Assembly: GCA_025361725.1 (NCBI GenBank)
Contig: JANYJV010000033.1
Span: 1-40,363, forward strand
Reading direction: 5' to 3'
Origin: Acidimicrobiia bacterium
GTDB lineage: Bacteria; Actinomycetota; Acidimicrobiia; IMCC26256; JAENVU01
DNA: 40,363 nucleotides
A program made the translations under genes and the position numbers. Under the pieces are notes generated by a model. That model did not search any database. It was given only the letters and a program-made list of their open reading frames with translations, and was not told where the DNA came from. Shown one piece after another: positions 17,248 through 26,112 of this stretch (the first letter of the stretch is position 1; each line of letters begins with the position of its first letter).

Positions 17248-17727
17248 ATGACTCACATGTACGACCTCACCATGAAGTCGATCACCGGCGAAGACGTCGA
17301 CCTCGGTAGCTACCGAGGCACCGTCTGTCTCATCGTCAACGTTGCGAGCTTCTGAGGGCTGACGCCCCAGTACGCAGGTCTGCGTACGCTTCACGAAGAG
17401 CACCGAGCCGCCGGCTTCAGCGTCCTTGCGTTCCCGTGCAACCAGTTCGGCGAGCAAGAGCCGGGCACCGATGCCGAGATCCTCGAGTTCGCCACCTCGA
17501 AGTACGACGCCACCTTCCCCATCTCCAGCAAGATCGAAGTCAACGGCGATGGCGCGTGCGAGTTGTACCAGTGGCTACGCGCCGAACAACCCGGCGACGG
17601 CGACACCGCCGACATCACCTGGAACTTCGAGAAGTTCCTCGTCGACCGAGACGGCAACGTGGTCCAGCGGTTCAGTCCCGCCGTCACTCCTGAGGAGATC
17701 GCACCGCACGTCGCTGCCTTGCTCTGA
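17248..17727 (+). CDS. Glutathione peroxidase, probable selenoprotein (UGA = Sec36)
   Basis: Thiol peroxidase of the GPx family reducing hydrogen or lipid hydroperoxides in the cytoplasm. Read through the TGA at 17353-17355 the frame gives 159 residues with a complete GPx pattern: NVASF-U-GLTPQY, then FPCNQFGEQEP and WNFEKFLVD. TGA falls exactly on the catalytic Cys/Sec position (residue 36); the rest of the tetrad is Q70, W125 and N126, with the spacing expected for the family. Sequence after the TGA is fully conserved GPx with no further lesion, and a SECIS-like hairpin follows (separate entry). The usual resolving cysteine of thioredoxin-dependent GPx is not at its normal place; C64 and C104 are present. 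An ordinary gene caller would miss it or call it two fragments. SelA, SelB, SelC and SelD would have to be elsewhere in the genome. Start ATG 17248; ATG 17257 is an alternative. Confidence 0.9.
17353..17388 (+). promoter_or_regulatory. Bacterial SECIS element in the GPx coding region
   Basis: Directly 3' of the TGA, bases 17370-17377 and 17380-17387 form a perfect 8-bp inverted repeat around GT. Opening the top two pairs exposes the AGGTCT loop. The ten bases GCAGGTCTGC (17374-17383) are identical to the SelB-binding apical stem-loop of E. coli fdhF as I know it. The stretch between TGA and this motif is 18 bases, within the range for bacterial SECIS, and itself holds a small GGGC/GCCC hairpin. 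The element must also encode protein, and it does so with normal GPx residues. Confidence 0.88.
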
Positions 17728-17734
17728 CCGGCAC

Positions 17735-17754
17735 CCGCTCACCTGATCGAGCGG
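17735..17754. terminator. Weak hairpin between convergent genes
   Basis: A 6-bp inverted repeat (CCGCTC and GAGCGG) with an 8-base loop lies between the GPx stop and the glycosyltransferase stop. Its position suits a bidirectional terminator, but the stem is short. Confidence 0.35.
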
Positions 17755-17761
17755 ACTGGAT

Positions 17762-19300
17762 CTATTTCCAGCGGCGACGGGTACCCGCAAGTTCTTGCGC
17801 GTACCCGATCACCGATGCCACCGAACAGAGCGCCTGGTAGAGCAAGAGGAACGCGACGTAACCGATACGGTTCTTCCGAACGCCGAGACCGAGCGGCGCG
17901 AAAACCTTGCGCCGCTGATGAACTCGTAGTCCCCCGTAGACGAACGCGGTGAGGGGGAGGACGAGCAGCGTCCAGATCCCGACGATGATCGGCACGCCCA
18001 CTGCGAAGAGCACCAGGCCGGGCAGGAAGAGTCCGACGTACGCGAGGTCGAGCAACGGGATCAGCACGTCGATGCCGGCGATGAGCTTGGTGAAGCCGCC
18101 CGGCTGACGCCAAGGAGGCACCGCGCGCAGACCCTCGAACATGCCGCGCGCCCAGCGGGCGCGCTGCACCACGAAGTGGCGCACGCTCGTCGGCACGTCC
18201 GTGAACGCAATCGCCGTCGGTTCGAAGTAGACGAGTCCGCCTTCGGCGAGGAGGCGCCACGTGACGACGATGTCCTCACCGATCGCGTCCGGCCAGCCGC
18301 CGACCTGGCGAAGTTCCTTCGTGCGGTACAGGGAGAACGCACCTTGCGCGACGAGGGTGCTCTGGTACAAGCCCTGCACGCGCTTCACCACCGAGATCCC
18401 CAGGTAGTAGTCCCATTCCTGCATCCGGGTGAGCAAGTTGTCCCGTGAATTGCGCACGAGGACCGAACCCGCCACCGCCACCGTGGTGGGCGGCGAAGAC
18501 TCGAGCCGCGAAACGAGCCTGCGGACCGCTTCCTTGTGGAGCAACGTGTCCGCGTCGACCGTGATGACGTACGGCGTCGTGATGCCGACCAGCGCGGTGT
18601 TCAGTGCGTGCGCCTTTCCCGGGTTGGTCTCATGAATGATCTCCAGCCGGATACCGAGCTCGGCCGCGACGGTCTCGGCGACTGCGCACGTGTCGTCGGT
18701 CGAACCGTTGTCCGCGAGCACGATCGTGACCGGGCCGTCGTAGTCGGTCTGCGCGCAGCGCCGGATGGTGTCCGCAATCCCGGCGGCTTCGTTGCGCGCC
18801 GCAATCAGGATCGACACTCCCGTCGTGGGATGGCGCACTTTGAGAAGCGGCTGCCGATCGAGCAGTGCGGAGGTGGCGAGGAAGGCCACCAAGAACCCGG
18901 GGATGAATGCCAGCAGCCCGATGACGACCCAGGCGGACACCCCCCCGACCTCGGAACTCAGTTGGTCATACCACGGCAGCGACAGGTACCCCGAGATGCC
19001 GAGCCAGACGAATGCCACCACCAGCGCGATTGCCAACTTCGCCGCCACCGGTACGTACAGACGTTGGCGCGACGCGCGGCGGACGCGTCGGGATCCGGCC
19101 GGTCCGGCTTCGTCGCCAACGTCGGTCGCCGGTGGTGTCTCGGGTTCATGTGGGTGCGAGCGTGCGAGTGTCGTGAAGGTGACCGCCGACGCGCCCGCAC
19201 GCGACACCACGTCGACTCCCGCGCCGGACCCGCCCGCCGCAGGTTCAGCTTCGATGGATTCGTCCGGGACGCGCACCGACCCGGACTTCGTAGTGCGCAC
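17762..19300 (-). CDS. Membrane GT2 processive glycosyltransferase (PgaC/BcsA-like)
   Basis: 512-residue inverting glycosyltransferase embedded in the membrane, which would polymerise a surface polysaccharide from a UDP-sugar. An unusual about 80-residue disordered N-terminus is followed by two membrane segments (about 85-105 and 122-146), then the GT-A domain: VLADNGSTDDT with D197, DAD at 249-251, GED at 341-343 and QRARW at 379-383, the full D, DxD, ED, QxxRW set of processive enzymes. Several membrane helices close the protein. The GTG at 19300 has GGAG about 5 bases upstream. No synthase partner or deacetylase is adjacent, so the product (poly-N-acetylglucosamine-, hyaluronan- or cellulose-like) is open. 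Confidence 0.88.
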   Translation of the reverse strand: MRTTKSGSVRVPDESIEAEPAAGGSGAGVDVVSRAGASAVTFTTLARSHPHEPETPPATDVGDEAGPAGSRRVRRASRQRLYVPVAAKLAIALVVAFVWLGISGYLSLPWYDQLSSEVGGVSAWVVIGLLAFIPGFLVAFLATSALLDRQPLLKVRHPTTGVSILIAARNEAAGIADTIRRCAQTDYDGPVTIVLADNGSTDDTCAVAETVAAELGIRLEIIHETNPGKAHALNTALVGITTPYVITVDADTLLHKEAVRRLVSRLESSPPTTVAVAGSVLVRNSRDNLLTRMQEWDYYLGISVVKRVQGLYQSTLVAQGAFSLYRTKELRQVGGWPDAIGEDIVVTWRLLAEGGLVYFEPTAIAFTDVPTSVRHFVVQRARWARGMFEGLRAVPPWRQPGGFTKLIAGIDVLIPLLDLAYVGLFLPGLVLFAVGVPIIVGIWTLLVLPLTAFVYGGLRVHQRRKVFAPLGLGVRKNRIGYVAFLLLYQALCSVASVIGYAQELAGTRRRWK

Positions 19301-19371
19301 ACCGCTCCATCGGCGGGAAGCGACCTCATCTGAACCCCGAACCTGGGGTCACGGAGTCGTTCGAAGAGTGT

Positions 19372-20967
19372 TCAGACCGGCGGTTTGGCGTCAGCCATGT
19401 CCCGAAGTTCCTTCTTCAACACCTTGTCCAAGGTTCCCAGCGGGAACGCGTCCACCACGTACACGGCACGCGGCACCTTGAAGCTGGCGAGCCGTTGCTT
19501 GCACACCGCAATGACGTCGGTTTCGAGGGCGGCATCGTCGGGTGCGTCCGCGCCCGTGATCACGAAGGCCACCACCACCTGATCGAGGAACTCGTGATGC
19601 TTGCCGACGACCTGCACCTGGGCGACTCCCGCCACGCTGGCCACCACTTCTTCGACTTCGCGCGCGGAGACGTTTTCGCCACCCACCTTGAGGAGGTCCT
19701 TGTCCCGCTCCCGGTAGAAGACGTTGCCGCCGACGCCGATCTCGACGACGTCGCCCGTCTTGAACCAACCATCCTCGAAGGCGGCTTCGTTCGCCTCGGG
19801 GTTGTCGAAGTACTCGAGGAACAGCTGCACGCCGCGCGTCCCACGGAGCCACAACTCTCCTGGCTCGCCGGGATCGCAGAGCGCGCCGGTGTCCTGACTG
19901 ACCACAGCAATCTCGTACCCCGGTGCGGCGTGACCCATCGACCGGTCGGGCAAGTTCTCGTCCGGCCGGGCCACGATCGAATGCGTCACCGTCTCGGTCA
20001 TGCCGAACGCGCCGTAGAGCGAGATGCCGAGCATGGCATCCAGACCCGGAGACACGAACCCGAACACCCCGACGCGCAGCGTGTGATCAGTGGGTCGCTC
20101 AGGATCCATAAGCGCCGGAAACGTGAACGGCAACGCGGAGATATGCGTGATGCCGTACCGGGTGACGACATCCCAGAATCGGCTGGTGGACCACTTCGGC
20201 ACGAGCACCGCCGTGGCCCCGGCGCCGAGCACCGCGAAGAACGACCAGCACTGCGCGTTCACGTGGAACAACGGCAGTGAGATGAGATAGCGGTCGTCGG
20301 GTCCGAGATCGATGTTGGTCGGGCCGGTCCGACTCGCCCAGATTGCGTTGGCGTGGGTATGGACCACCGCCTTCGGCCGGCTCGTCGTTCCGGAGGTGAA
20401 CATGATGCCGAACGGCAGCATCGGCTCGATCGATCGGCCGCTCCACGCGTCGGACGACGACGCCGCGAGCTCGTCGAACGGCACCCAGGACCCGGTCGGC
20501 AGGGTCGCCGGTTCACCGCTGTCGTCGGCGGTCACCGCGATCCATCGCAGCGCCGGCGCGGCTTCGGCCACCATCACGGCGAACTGCGGCTGGGTGATCG
20601 CGGCCACGCACTGCGCCTTGCTCGCGAAGTATTCGAGCTCGCTCGTCACGGACTTCGTGTTGGTGGTGACCGCAACGGCCCCGACGGTGGCGCACGCCAA
20701 CCAGGACATCACCATCTCCGGGCTGTTCTCGGAGTGGATGAGCACCTTGTCGTTGCGTTCGATGCCGCGCTCGGCGAGTCCCGCCGCCAGCCGCCGCACT
20801 TCCGTGAGAAGTTCGCGGTACGTCCAGGTCCGCACCTGCTCGGCGCCGCGCGGCTCCCACACCAGGGCCGGGTGGTCAGGACGGGCATCGGCCCAATGGC
20901 CGAGGAGGTACGGGATGTCCTGACCGTGCGTCTGAAATTCGACGAGTTGTTCCAACGTTGCGTCCAT
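19372..20967 (-). CDS. AMP-dependent acyl-CoA synthetase/ligase
   Basis: Adenylate-forming enzyme of 531 residues activating a carboxylic acid to its CoA thioester. Core motifs: TSGTTSRPK (191-199, the A3 loop), GAFGMTET (A5), DGWFKTGDV (A7), YRERDKDLLKVGGENVSA (A8) and the catalytic lysine K515 in GTLDKVLKKE (A10). The start at ATG 20967 (MDATLEQLVEF) matches the usual N-terminus; the longer frame to 21126 covers the divergent promoter region. The acyl substrate is unknown, but neighbouring amidohydrolases, the P450 and the flavin monooxygenase suggest breakdown of a cyclic or branched hydrophobic acid. It is divergent from the amidohydrolase at 21131. Confidence 0.9.
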   Translation of the reverse strand: MDATLEQLVEFQTHGQDIPYLLGHWADARPDHPALVWEPRGAEQVRTWTYRELLTEVRRLAAGLAERGIERNDKVLIHSENSPEMVMSWLACATVGAVAVTTNTKSVTSELEYFASKAQCVAAITQPQFAVMVAEAAPALRWIAVTADDSGEPATLPTGSWVPFDELAASSSDAWSGRSIEPMLPFGIMFTSGTTSRPKAVVHTHANAIWASRTGPTNIDLGPDDRYLISLPLFHVNAQCWSFFAVLGAGATAVLVPKWSTSRFWDVVTRYGITHISALPFTFPALMDPERPTDHTLRVGVFGFVSPGLDAMLGISLYGAFGMTETVTHSIVARPDENLPDRSMGHAAPGYEIAVVSQDTGALCDPGEPGELWLRGTRGVQLFLEYFDNPEANEAAFEDGWFKTGDVVEIGVGGNVFYRERDKDLLKVGGENVSAREVEEVVASVAGVAQVQVVGKHHEFLDQVVVAFVITGADAPDDAALETDVIAVCKQRLASFKVPRAVYVVDAFPLGTLDKVLKKELRDMADAKPPV

Positions 20968-21130
20968 CGCCCCATCCTGTCGTATTCCCTGCACCGGCGA
21001 CGGAGCCCGGGCGCCGACCGGAGCAGACTTCCGGAGCGCGGGTCGCGCTGTGTAGCGTCCCGACCGCCCGAACTCGGCGTCGTCACGCGCGATCGGCGTC
21101 GGCGCTTCCGCCTCTCCCCGGAGCATTCAC

Positions 21131-22309
21131 ATGGTCGACTTTCCCGTCTTCGACGCCGATAACCACTACTACGAAGCCGTCGACGCCTTCACCCGCTATC
21201 TCGACCCCAAGATGCAGAAGCGAGCAATGCAGTGGGCCACGATCGACGGGAAGGAACGGCTGCTCGTCGGCGGAAAAATCAACCGCTTCATCCCCAACCC
21301 GACGTTCGCAAACGTATCGAAGCCGGGTGCACTCGCGGACTACTTCCGCGCGAAGGCCGGGGTCGGCGACATGCGCAAAGCCTTCGGTGAGCTGGACCCG
21401 ATCACCGATCGTCCCGAGTACCGCAACCGCGACGCGCGGCTCGCGCTCATGGACCAACAGGGTCTCGAAGCCGCCATCATGCTGCCGACGCTGGGCGTCG
21501 GGATGGAGTCCGCGCTCGAGCACGACCCGGAAGCGCTCCTCGCCGCGTTCCGGTCCTTCAACCGGTGGCTCGACGAAGACTGGGGCTTCAACTACGAAAG
21601 CCGGATCTACGCCGCGCCCTACATCCCGCTCGTCGATGTGGACTGGGCGGTGGAAGAACTCGAGTTCGCGCTCGCGCAGAATGTTGGCGCGGTACTTATG
21701 CGGCCGGGTTCGGTCTACGGAGCGCCACGACGACGCACACCGGGTGACCCTGCCCACGATGCGTTCTGGAGCCGGCTCAACGAGGCCGGCGTGACGCTCG
21801 TGATCCACGGCGGCGAATCCGGATACGCCGCGTACGAGCAGATCTGGGGACTCTCCGGCGAGACCGAGTCCTTCCGGATCGACCCGCTGAAGCGGCTGCT
21901 GTCCGCCAGTCCGATCCACGACATGATGGCGTCACTCATGGCGGACCGCTTGTTCGAGCGGTTTCCGAACCTGCGCGTCGCGACGATCGAGACCGGCTCC
22001 GGCTGGGTCCGCCCGTTGCTCAGTCAGTTGCGCAGCATCGCGATCAAAGTCCCAGGGGTCTTCAAGGAAGATCCCTACGAACAGTTCCTCGAGCACGTCT
22101 GGGTCTCACCATTCTTCGAGGACAACGTGCTCGCGCTCGTGGAGCGAGTCGGCGCGTCCAACGTGCTGTTCGGATCCGACTATCCCCACGCCGAAGGTCT
22201 GGCGGAGCCGGTCAGTTTCGTCGACGAGCTGCAGGGCCTCTCGGACGAAGACGTCCGCAAGATCATGCATGACAACGCGCGCGAACTCGTCACGCCCCGC
22301 CCCGCCTGA
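21131..22309 (+). CDS. Metal-dependent amidohydrolase (amidohydrolase-2/ACMSD-like family)
   Basis: 392-residue TIM-barrel hydrolase or decarboxylase. The N-terminal metal motif reads FDADNHYYE (D-x-D-x-H), mid-protein VIHGGESGY gives a histidine ligand, and FGSDYPHAEG carries the conserved aspartate; the C-terminal NARELV helix is typical. This actinobacterial subgroup is often found with acyl-CoA ligases and P450s in terpenoid, steroid or aromatic degradation loci, but no reaction is assigned. ATG 21131 with GGAG about 7 bases upstream. It faces the acyl-CoA ligase across a 163-bp divergent intergenic region, suggesting shared regulation. Confidence 0.85.
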   Translation: MVDFPVFDADNHYYEAVDAFTRYLDPKMQKRAMQWATIDGKERLLVGGKINRFIPNPTFANVSKPGALADYFRAKAGVGDMRKAFGELDPITDRPEYRNRDARLALMDQQGLEAAIMLPTLGVGMESALEHDPEALLAAFRSFNRWLDEDWGFNYESRIYAAPYIPLVDVDWAVEELEFALAQNVGAVLMRPGSVYGAPRRRTPGDPAHDAFWSRLNEAGVTLVIHGGESGYAAYEQIWGLSGETESFRIDPLKRLLSASPIHDMMASLMADRLFERFPNLRVATIETGSGWVRPLLSQLRSIAIKVPGVFKEDPYEQFLEHVWVSPFFEDNVLALVERVGASNVLFGSDYPHAEGLAEPVSFVDELQGLSDEDVRKIMHDNARELVTPRPA

Positions 22310-22315
22310 TCGGGT

Positions 22316-22984
22316 CTACGTCGTCACGATGCCGGGCTGGTCTCTCCCGATCTCGGCGGTCGAAGATTCCGTCAGAATCGCGGCGATCGCCTCGGCGGTC
22401 AGCCGGTGCCAGGTGGGTGCTCGGCGCAGCATTGTGTGACCGGTTCCAGTAAGCCGGAGCGAGACGACCTCACGCGCAACAGCCGCGACTCGAACTGCGA
22501 ACCGCGCGGTCCCCTTCGGGCTGGTCGTGCGGTCGTTGGCTCCGTGCAGCATCAGGACGCGCCGGTCCGCCAGTTGTTCGTGCGGTTCCCCATCGGGAAT
22601 CCACGGCGCCAACCCGATCACTCCGATGACGCGGGCGAGCCCTGCTGACCGAAGCGCCGTTCTTCCACCCATGGAATGGCCGACGAGCACGATCGGGAGT
22701 TTGCCAAACCGGTCTTCGATCACCCGCGCGGCCACGGCAACGTCCTCGACGGGATCCGCGCGATTCCAACCGCGGTGGCGATAACCCACGAGCACGATCG
22801 CGCTGTTCGGAGCCACTCGACCGATGGCGCGCACGAACGGTCGCATCCGCAGGACGACCAGATTCCACCGGCGCACGCGACCCATGCCGCGCTCACGCCC
22901 ACCAGGAAGCACGATCACGACCGAGCCGACGTCTCGTCGGGGGCCGGAGATCCACAGTTGCGGACCATCCTCGTCAGTACTCAT
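22316..22984 (-). CDS. Alpha/beta hydrolase
   Basis: 222-residue alpha/beta-hydrolase-fold protein. The nucleophile elbow is GHSMGG with S104, the acid is D151 in LHGANDRTTSP, and the histidine is H183 in TGTGHTML, a complete triad. It has no lid insert or signal peptide, so it is a compact cytoplasmic esterase, lipase or dienelactone-hydrolase-like enzyme with unknown substrate. Its stop lies 7 bp from the convergent amidohydrolase stop. Nothing definite was found in the 198 bp upstream (22985-23182) other than a 6-bp inverted repeat around 23096-23117. Confidence 0.82.
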   Translation of the reverse strand: MSTDEDGPQLWISGPRRDVGSVVIVLPGGRERGMGRVRRWNLVVLRMRPFVRAIGRVAPNSAIVLVGYRHRGWNRADPVEDVAVAARVIEDRFGKLPIVLVGHSMGGRTALRSAGLARVIGVIGLAPWIPDGEPHEQLADRRVLMLHGANDRTTSPKGTARFAVRVAAVAREVVSLRLTGTGHTMLRRAPTWHRLTAEAIAAILTESSTAEIGRDQPGIVTT

Positions 22985-23182
22985 AGGACTCGCACTCCGC
23001 GCTCGGATCGGCGTCTGAGTGTGCCATCGACAACCCGGCGAATCCGCATCTCACGCAGCCCCTCGACCCGAAACCCACCGAGCGCTTACTGTACGCATCG
23101 TGCACGACACGACGATGTACGCCGCATCTTCCGCGGTTGGCAACGCCTGTGCATCACGTACTCGGACAGGATCTGAGGACGC

Positions 23183-24574
23183 ATGAACCGACTCGAGCGC
23201 ACCCTTCCCCCATTTCTTCGCCGGCTCGGCACGGACGAGTGGCAGGCACCCGCCCGCACCGCCCGCAGTCGACGGTTGTGTTGGGAGGTGCGCGACGGCA
23301 TCCGGCTGGTCGCCGAGGATCAGCGCCTTCCGGATGCACTCGTGGCCCCAACCCGCCGTGGGACGGCGGTGGGCCTCCGCGCGCTGAACCGCGAATGGGG
23401 TGCCGAGTTCTTCGAGGTTCCGGAGGACGCCGAACGCAGCGACGTCGGCGCGGATTCCGCCTTTGCACCCGTCGGCCCGGTGGTGGACGTCCAGACCCAT
23501 TTCCTCGCACCGCACTCGGCCGCTGCGCTCGGGCGGGACTTCCTGTTCAACCTCTACCAGTCCGTGATGCCCGACTGGTGGAGCGAGATGGACGACATCG
23601 TCGCGTGGAGCTTCGCCGAATACGTGCGCAACATCTTCGTGGAGTCCGAGACGGCAGTCGCCGTTCTCACCTCCGGCCCGGGCGTGCTCGCCTCGCGCAA
23701 TCTCTTCAACGACGAGATGGCCGCCGCCAAGATCCTGTTCGAGGGCGCGGGAGCCCCCGGCCGTTTGCTCAACCACGCGGTGGTCCACGCCGATCTCGCC
23801 GACGAGGTCGGCCGGATGACCGAGTGGCGAGACCAGTTCCATCCCGTCGGCTGGAAGGTGTATACGCCCGGCCGCACCACGCGGAAGGGCTGGATCCAGG
23901 GTTGGATGCTTGATGACGAGCAGTACGGCGTGCCGTTCCTCGAACGAGTTCGGGACGTCGACGTCAAGCTGGTCTGCGCGCACAAGGGCATCAGCTACCT
24001 CTCCGACAACGGGTCGCCCCGAGACGTCGGGCCGTCGGCGGTGGCGTTCCCCGACATCGACTTCGTCATCTACCACTCGGGGTACGAGCTGCCGTTCGAC
24101 GGCGGCGCGCCCGAGAGCGCGTACAAGGCCCACGACCCGCAGGGCATCGACCGGCTGCTTGGCTCACTCGACGACGCCAACGTCCCGATCGGCGCGAACG
24201 TGTACGCCGAACTCGGCTCGACGTGGTTCTGTCTCGTGAGCAGACCGGTGGAGGCTGCGCACGTCCTCGGCAAACTGATCCGGCGGATGGGTGAGGACAA
24301 CGTGGTGTGGGGCACGGACAGCATTTGGTTCGGATCGCCCCAACCCATCATCGACGCGTTCCGCACGTTCCAGATTCCGCCGGCAATGTGCGAGGAGTTC
24401 GGGTACACGCCGATCACCGATGCCGTGCGCGCCAAGATCCTCGGCGAGAACGCGGCGCGCGTGTACGACATCGACCTCGACGCGGCGGTTGCGCAGAAGG
24501 CCCACCACGATGCGACGTGGGCGGTGGAGTTGGCCGACCGTTATCACCACGGACTCGTGAGCGCGTTCCGTTAG
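23183..24574 (+). CDS. Metal-dependent amidohydrolase, second paralogue
   Basis: 463-residue protein of the amidohydrolase-2 superfamily, more divergent than the one at 21131. After an about 95-residue N-terminal extension the barrel begins at VVDVQTHFLAP (Q-T-H metal motif); CAHKGISYLSD and VWGTDSIWFGSPQP give the later ligand positions, and IKILGENAARVY-like ILGENAARVYDID closes the barrel. ATG 23183 has GAGGA 4 bases upstream, a strong ribosome binding site. Its place between the hydrolase and the substrate-binding lipoprotein suggests a catabolic role, but the reaction is unknown. Confidence 0.8.
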   Translation: MNRLERTLPPFLRRLGTDEWQAPARTARSRRLCWEVRDGIRLVAEDQRLPDALVAPTRRGTAVGLRALNREWGAEFFEVPEDAERSDVGADSAFAPVGPVVDVQTHFLAPHSAAALGRDFLFNLYQSVMPDWWSEMDDIVAWSFAEYVRNIFVESETAVAVLTSGPGVLASRNLFNDEMAAAKILFEGAGAPGRLLNHAVVHADLADEVGRMTEWRDQFHPVGWKVYTPGRTTRKGWIQGWMLDDEQYGVPFLERVRDVDVKLVCAHKGISYLSDNGSPRDVGPSAVAFPDIDFVIYHSGYELPFDGGAPESAYKAHDPQGIDRLLGSLDDANVPIGANVYAELGSTWFCLVSRPVEAAHVLGKLIRRMGEDNVVWGTDSIWFGSPQPIIDAFRTFQIPPAMCEEFGYTPITDAVRAKILGENAARVYDIDLDAAVAQKAHHDATWAVELADRYHHGLVSAFR

Positions 24575-24714
24575 CCGTTCATGAGGACCCCTGGAGCGCG
24601 TCCACCGGAAGCACTACGGTCACCAACGTCGCAACCAAAACCACGTTCGCGAACACGCTGGGGAGCGTCGCTGGACCACGCGAAGTTGGTTGATCTACCC
24701 GTGAAGGGATCACC

Positions 24715-26112
24715 ATGAAGCGCACGGCAGCCTTGATTGCGTGTGTGGCGCTCAGCGCCGCCGCGTGCAACCGCAGCGATTCGCCCAAGACCACCACCAA
24801 AGCCACGGGAACCACCAGTTCCTCGGTCGGCGGTTCGAAGGGCGGAGCGGCGACCTTCGGTGACCTGACCAACGTGTGCCAGGGAGGATCGCCTTCGGGT
24901 GCGCCGGCGGCGGGCGTCACCGCGAACTCCATTCGGGTCGCAACCTTCTCCGATGCCGGCTTCGTCGGTCGACCCGGCCTGAACCAGGAGTTCTTCGACG
25001 CCGCCGAGGTCTTCTCCAAGTGGTGCAACGACCACGGCGGAATCAACGGCCGCACGATCGTGGTCGACACACGCGACGCCGCATTGTTCAACACTCAAGC
25101 CCGCATGGTCGAAGCGTGCGCGGACGACTTTGCGATGGTCGGCGGCGGGGCCACCTTCGATGCCGACGGCGTGGACACTCGGCTGAAGTGCCTGTTGCCG
25201 GATATCGCCGGCTTCGTGGCATCGGCCAAAGCGCGCGGCGCGGATCTCCTCGTACAACCCGAACCCAACGCGCTGACCAGTCTCCAAGTGGGCAATCTCC
25301 GGTACCTCGGCAAGAGGTTTCCGGCCGCCACCGCGCACATCGGTGTCCTCACCGGCGACATTCCGCTCACCAAGGAGGTCGGCGACCAGAACGCGGCGGC
25401 GGCCAAGGCGTTCGGATGGAAGGTGGTCTCCGAAAACGTCTACCCGCCAGCCGGCGTCACCGACTGGACGCCCTACGCCCAAACGATCAAACAAGCCGGC
25501 GTCAAGGGACTCATCTACATCGGTGAACCCGAGAACCTCGGCAAGCTGATCGTTGCGTTGAACGACATCGGCTACCCGCTCGACTTCATCCGAACGGACG
25601 CCAACCACTACGACCGCAAACTCGTCGATACCGGGTCGTCGGCCCTCACCAACGCCCCCGTGTACATCCAGCTGAACATTGCACCGTTCGAACAGGCGAC
25701 GAAGTCCAGCGCCACCGGGCAGTACCTCGCGGCATTCCAGCAGTACAAGCCGGACGGGAAGAGCCACACGTACCTCGGCGTCAGTGCGTGGTCGGCCTGG
25801 TTGCTCTTCGCCAAGGCCGCGAGCAGTTGCGGCAACGATCTTACCCGCACGTGCTTCTACAACGCGGCCAAGAAGATCGATCGGTGGACCGGCGGCGGAC
25901 TGCACTCGGTGACCAATCCGGGTGCCGGCATCTCGAGCGAGTGCTTCGCGAGCCTCAAGGCCACGCCCAAAGGTTTCACCCTCATGACCGACACCGCGCC
26001 CAACCAGGGCATCTACAACTGCAGTCCGAAGAACATCTTCAAACTCACCGGCAACGTTGGTGCCGAGACCACCCTCGCCGACGTCGGGCAGAACATCAAA
26101 AACCTGAAGTGA
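24715..26112 (+). CDS. ABC transporter substrate-binding lipoprotein (branched-chain amino-acid type)
   Basis: 465-residue periplasmic-binding-protein-like lipoprotein. A type II signal peptide ends in LSAAAC with the lipidated cysteine at 18, followed by a Ser/Thr/Gly linker. The mature part matches the leucine/isoleucine/valine-binding fold (IRVATFSDAGF, FSKWCNDHGGINGRTIVV, CADDFAMVGGGATFDADG). Many Actinomycetota have expanded this family for aromatic, amide or steroid-derived ligands. No permease or ATPase gene is nearby. ATG 24715 with AAGGG about 7 bases upstream. The upstream 140 bp show no clear feature. Confidence 0.88.
   Translation: MKRTAALIACVALSAAACNRSDSPKTTTKATGTTSSSVGGSKGGAATFGDLTNVCQGGSPSGAPAAGVTANSIRVATFSDAGFVGRPGLNQEFFDAAEVFSKWCNDHGGINGRTIVVDTRDAALFNTQARMVEACADDFAMVGGGATFDADGVDTRLKCLLPDIAGFVASAKARGADLLVQPEPNALTSLQVGNLRYLGKRFPAATAHIGVLTGDIPLTKEVGDQNAAAAKAFGWKVVSENVYPPAGVTDWTPYAQTIKQAGVKGLIYIGEPENLGKLIVALNDIGYPLDFIRTDANHYDRKLVDTGSSALTNAPVYIQLNIAPFEQATKSSATGQYLAAFQQYKPDGKSHTYLGVSAWSAWLLFAKAASSCGNDLTRTCFYNAAKKIDRWTGGGLHSVTNPGAGISSECFASLKATPKGFTLMTDTAPNQGIYNCSPKNIFKLTGNVGAETTLADVGQNIKNLK

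Noticed and set aside
17341-17360. GPx TGA as a nonsense mutation or sequencing error
   Set aside because: It lies exactly at the catalytic Cys/Sec codon, the frame continues intact, and a canonical SECIS stem-loop follows. Coincidence of all three is unlikely.
23051-24133. Long minus-strand open frame opposite the amidohydrolase at 23183
   Set aside because: It has no domain signature and the plus-strand gene has a strong ribosome binding site and family motifs.
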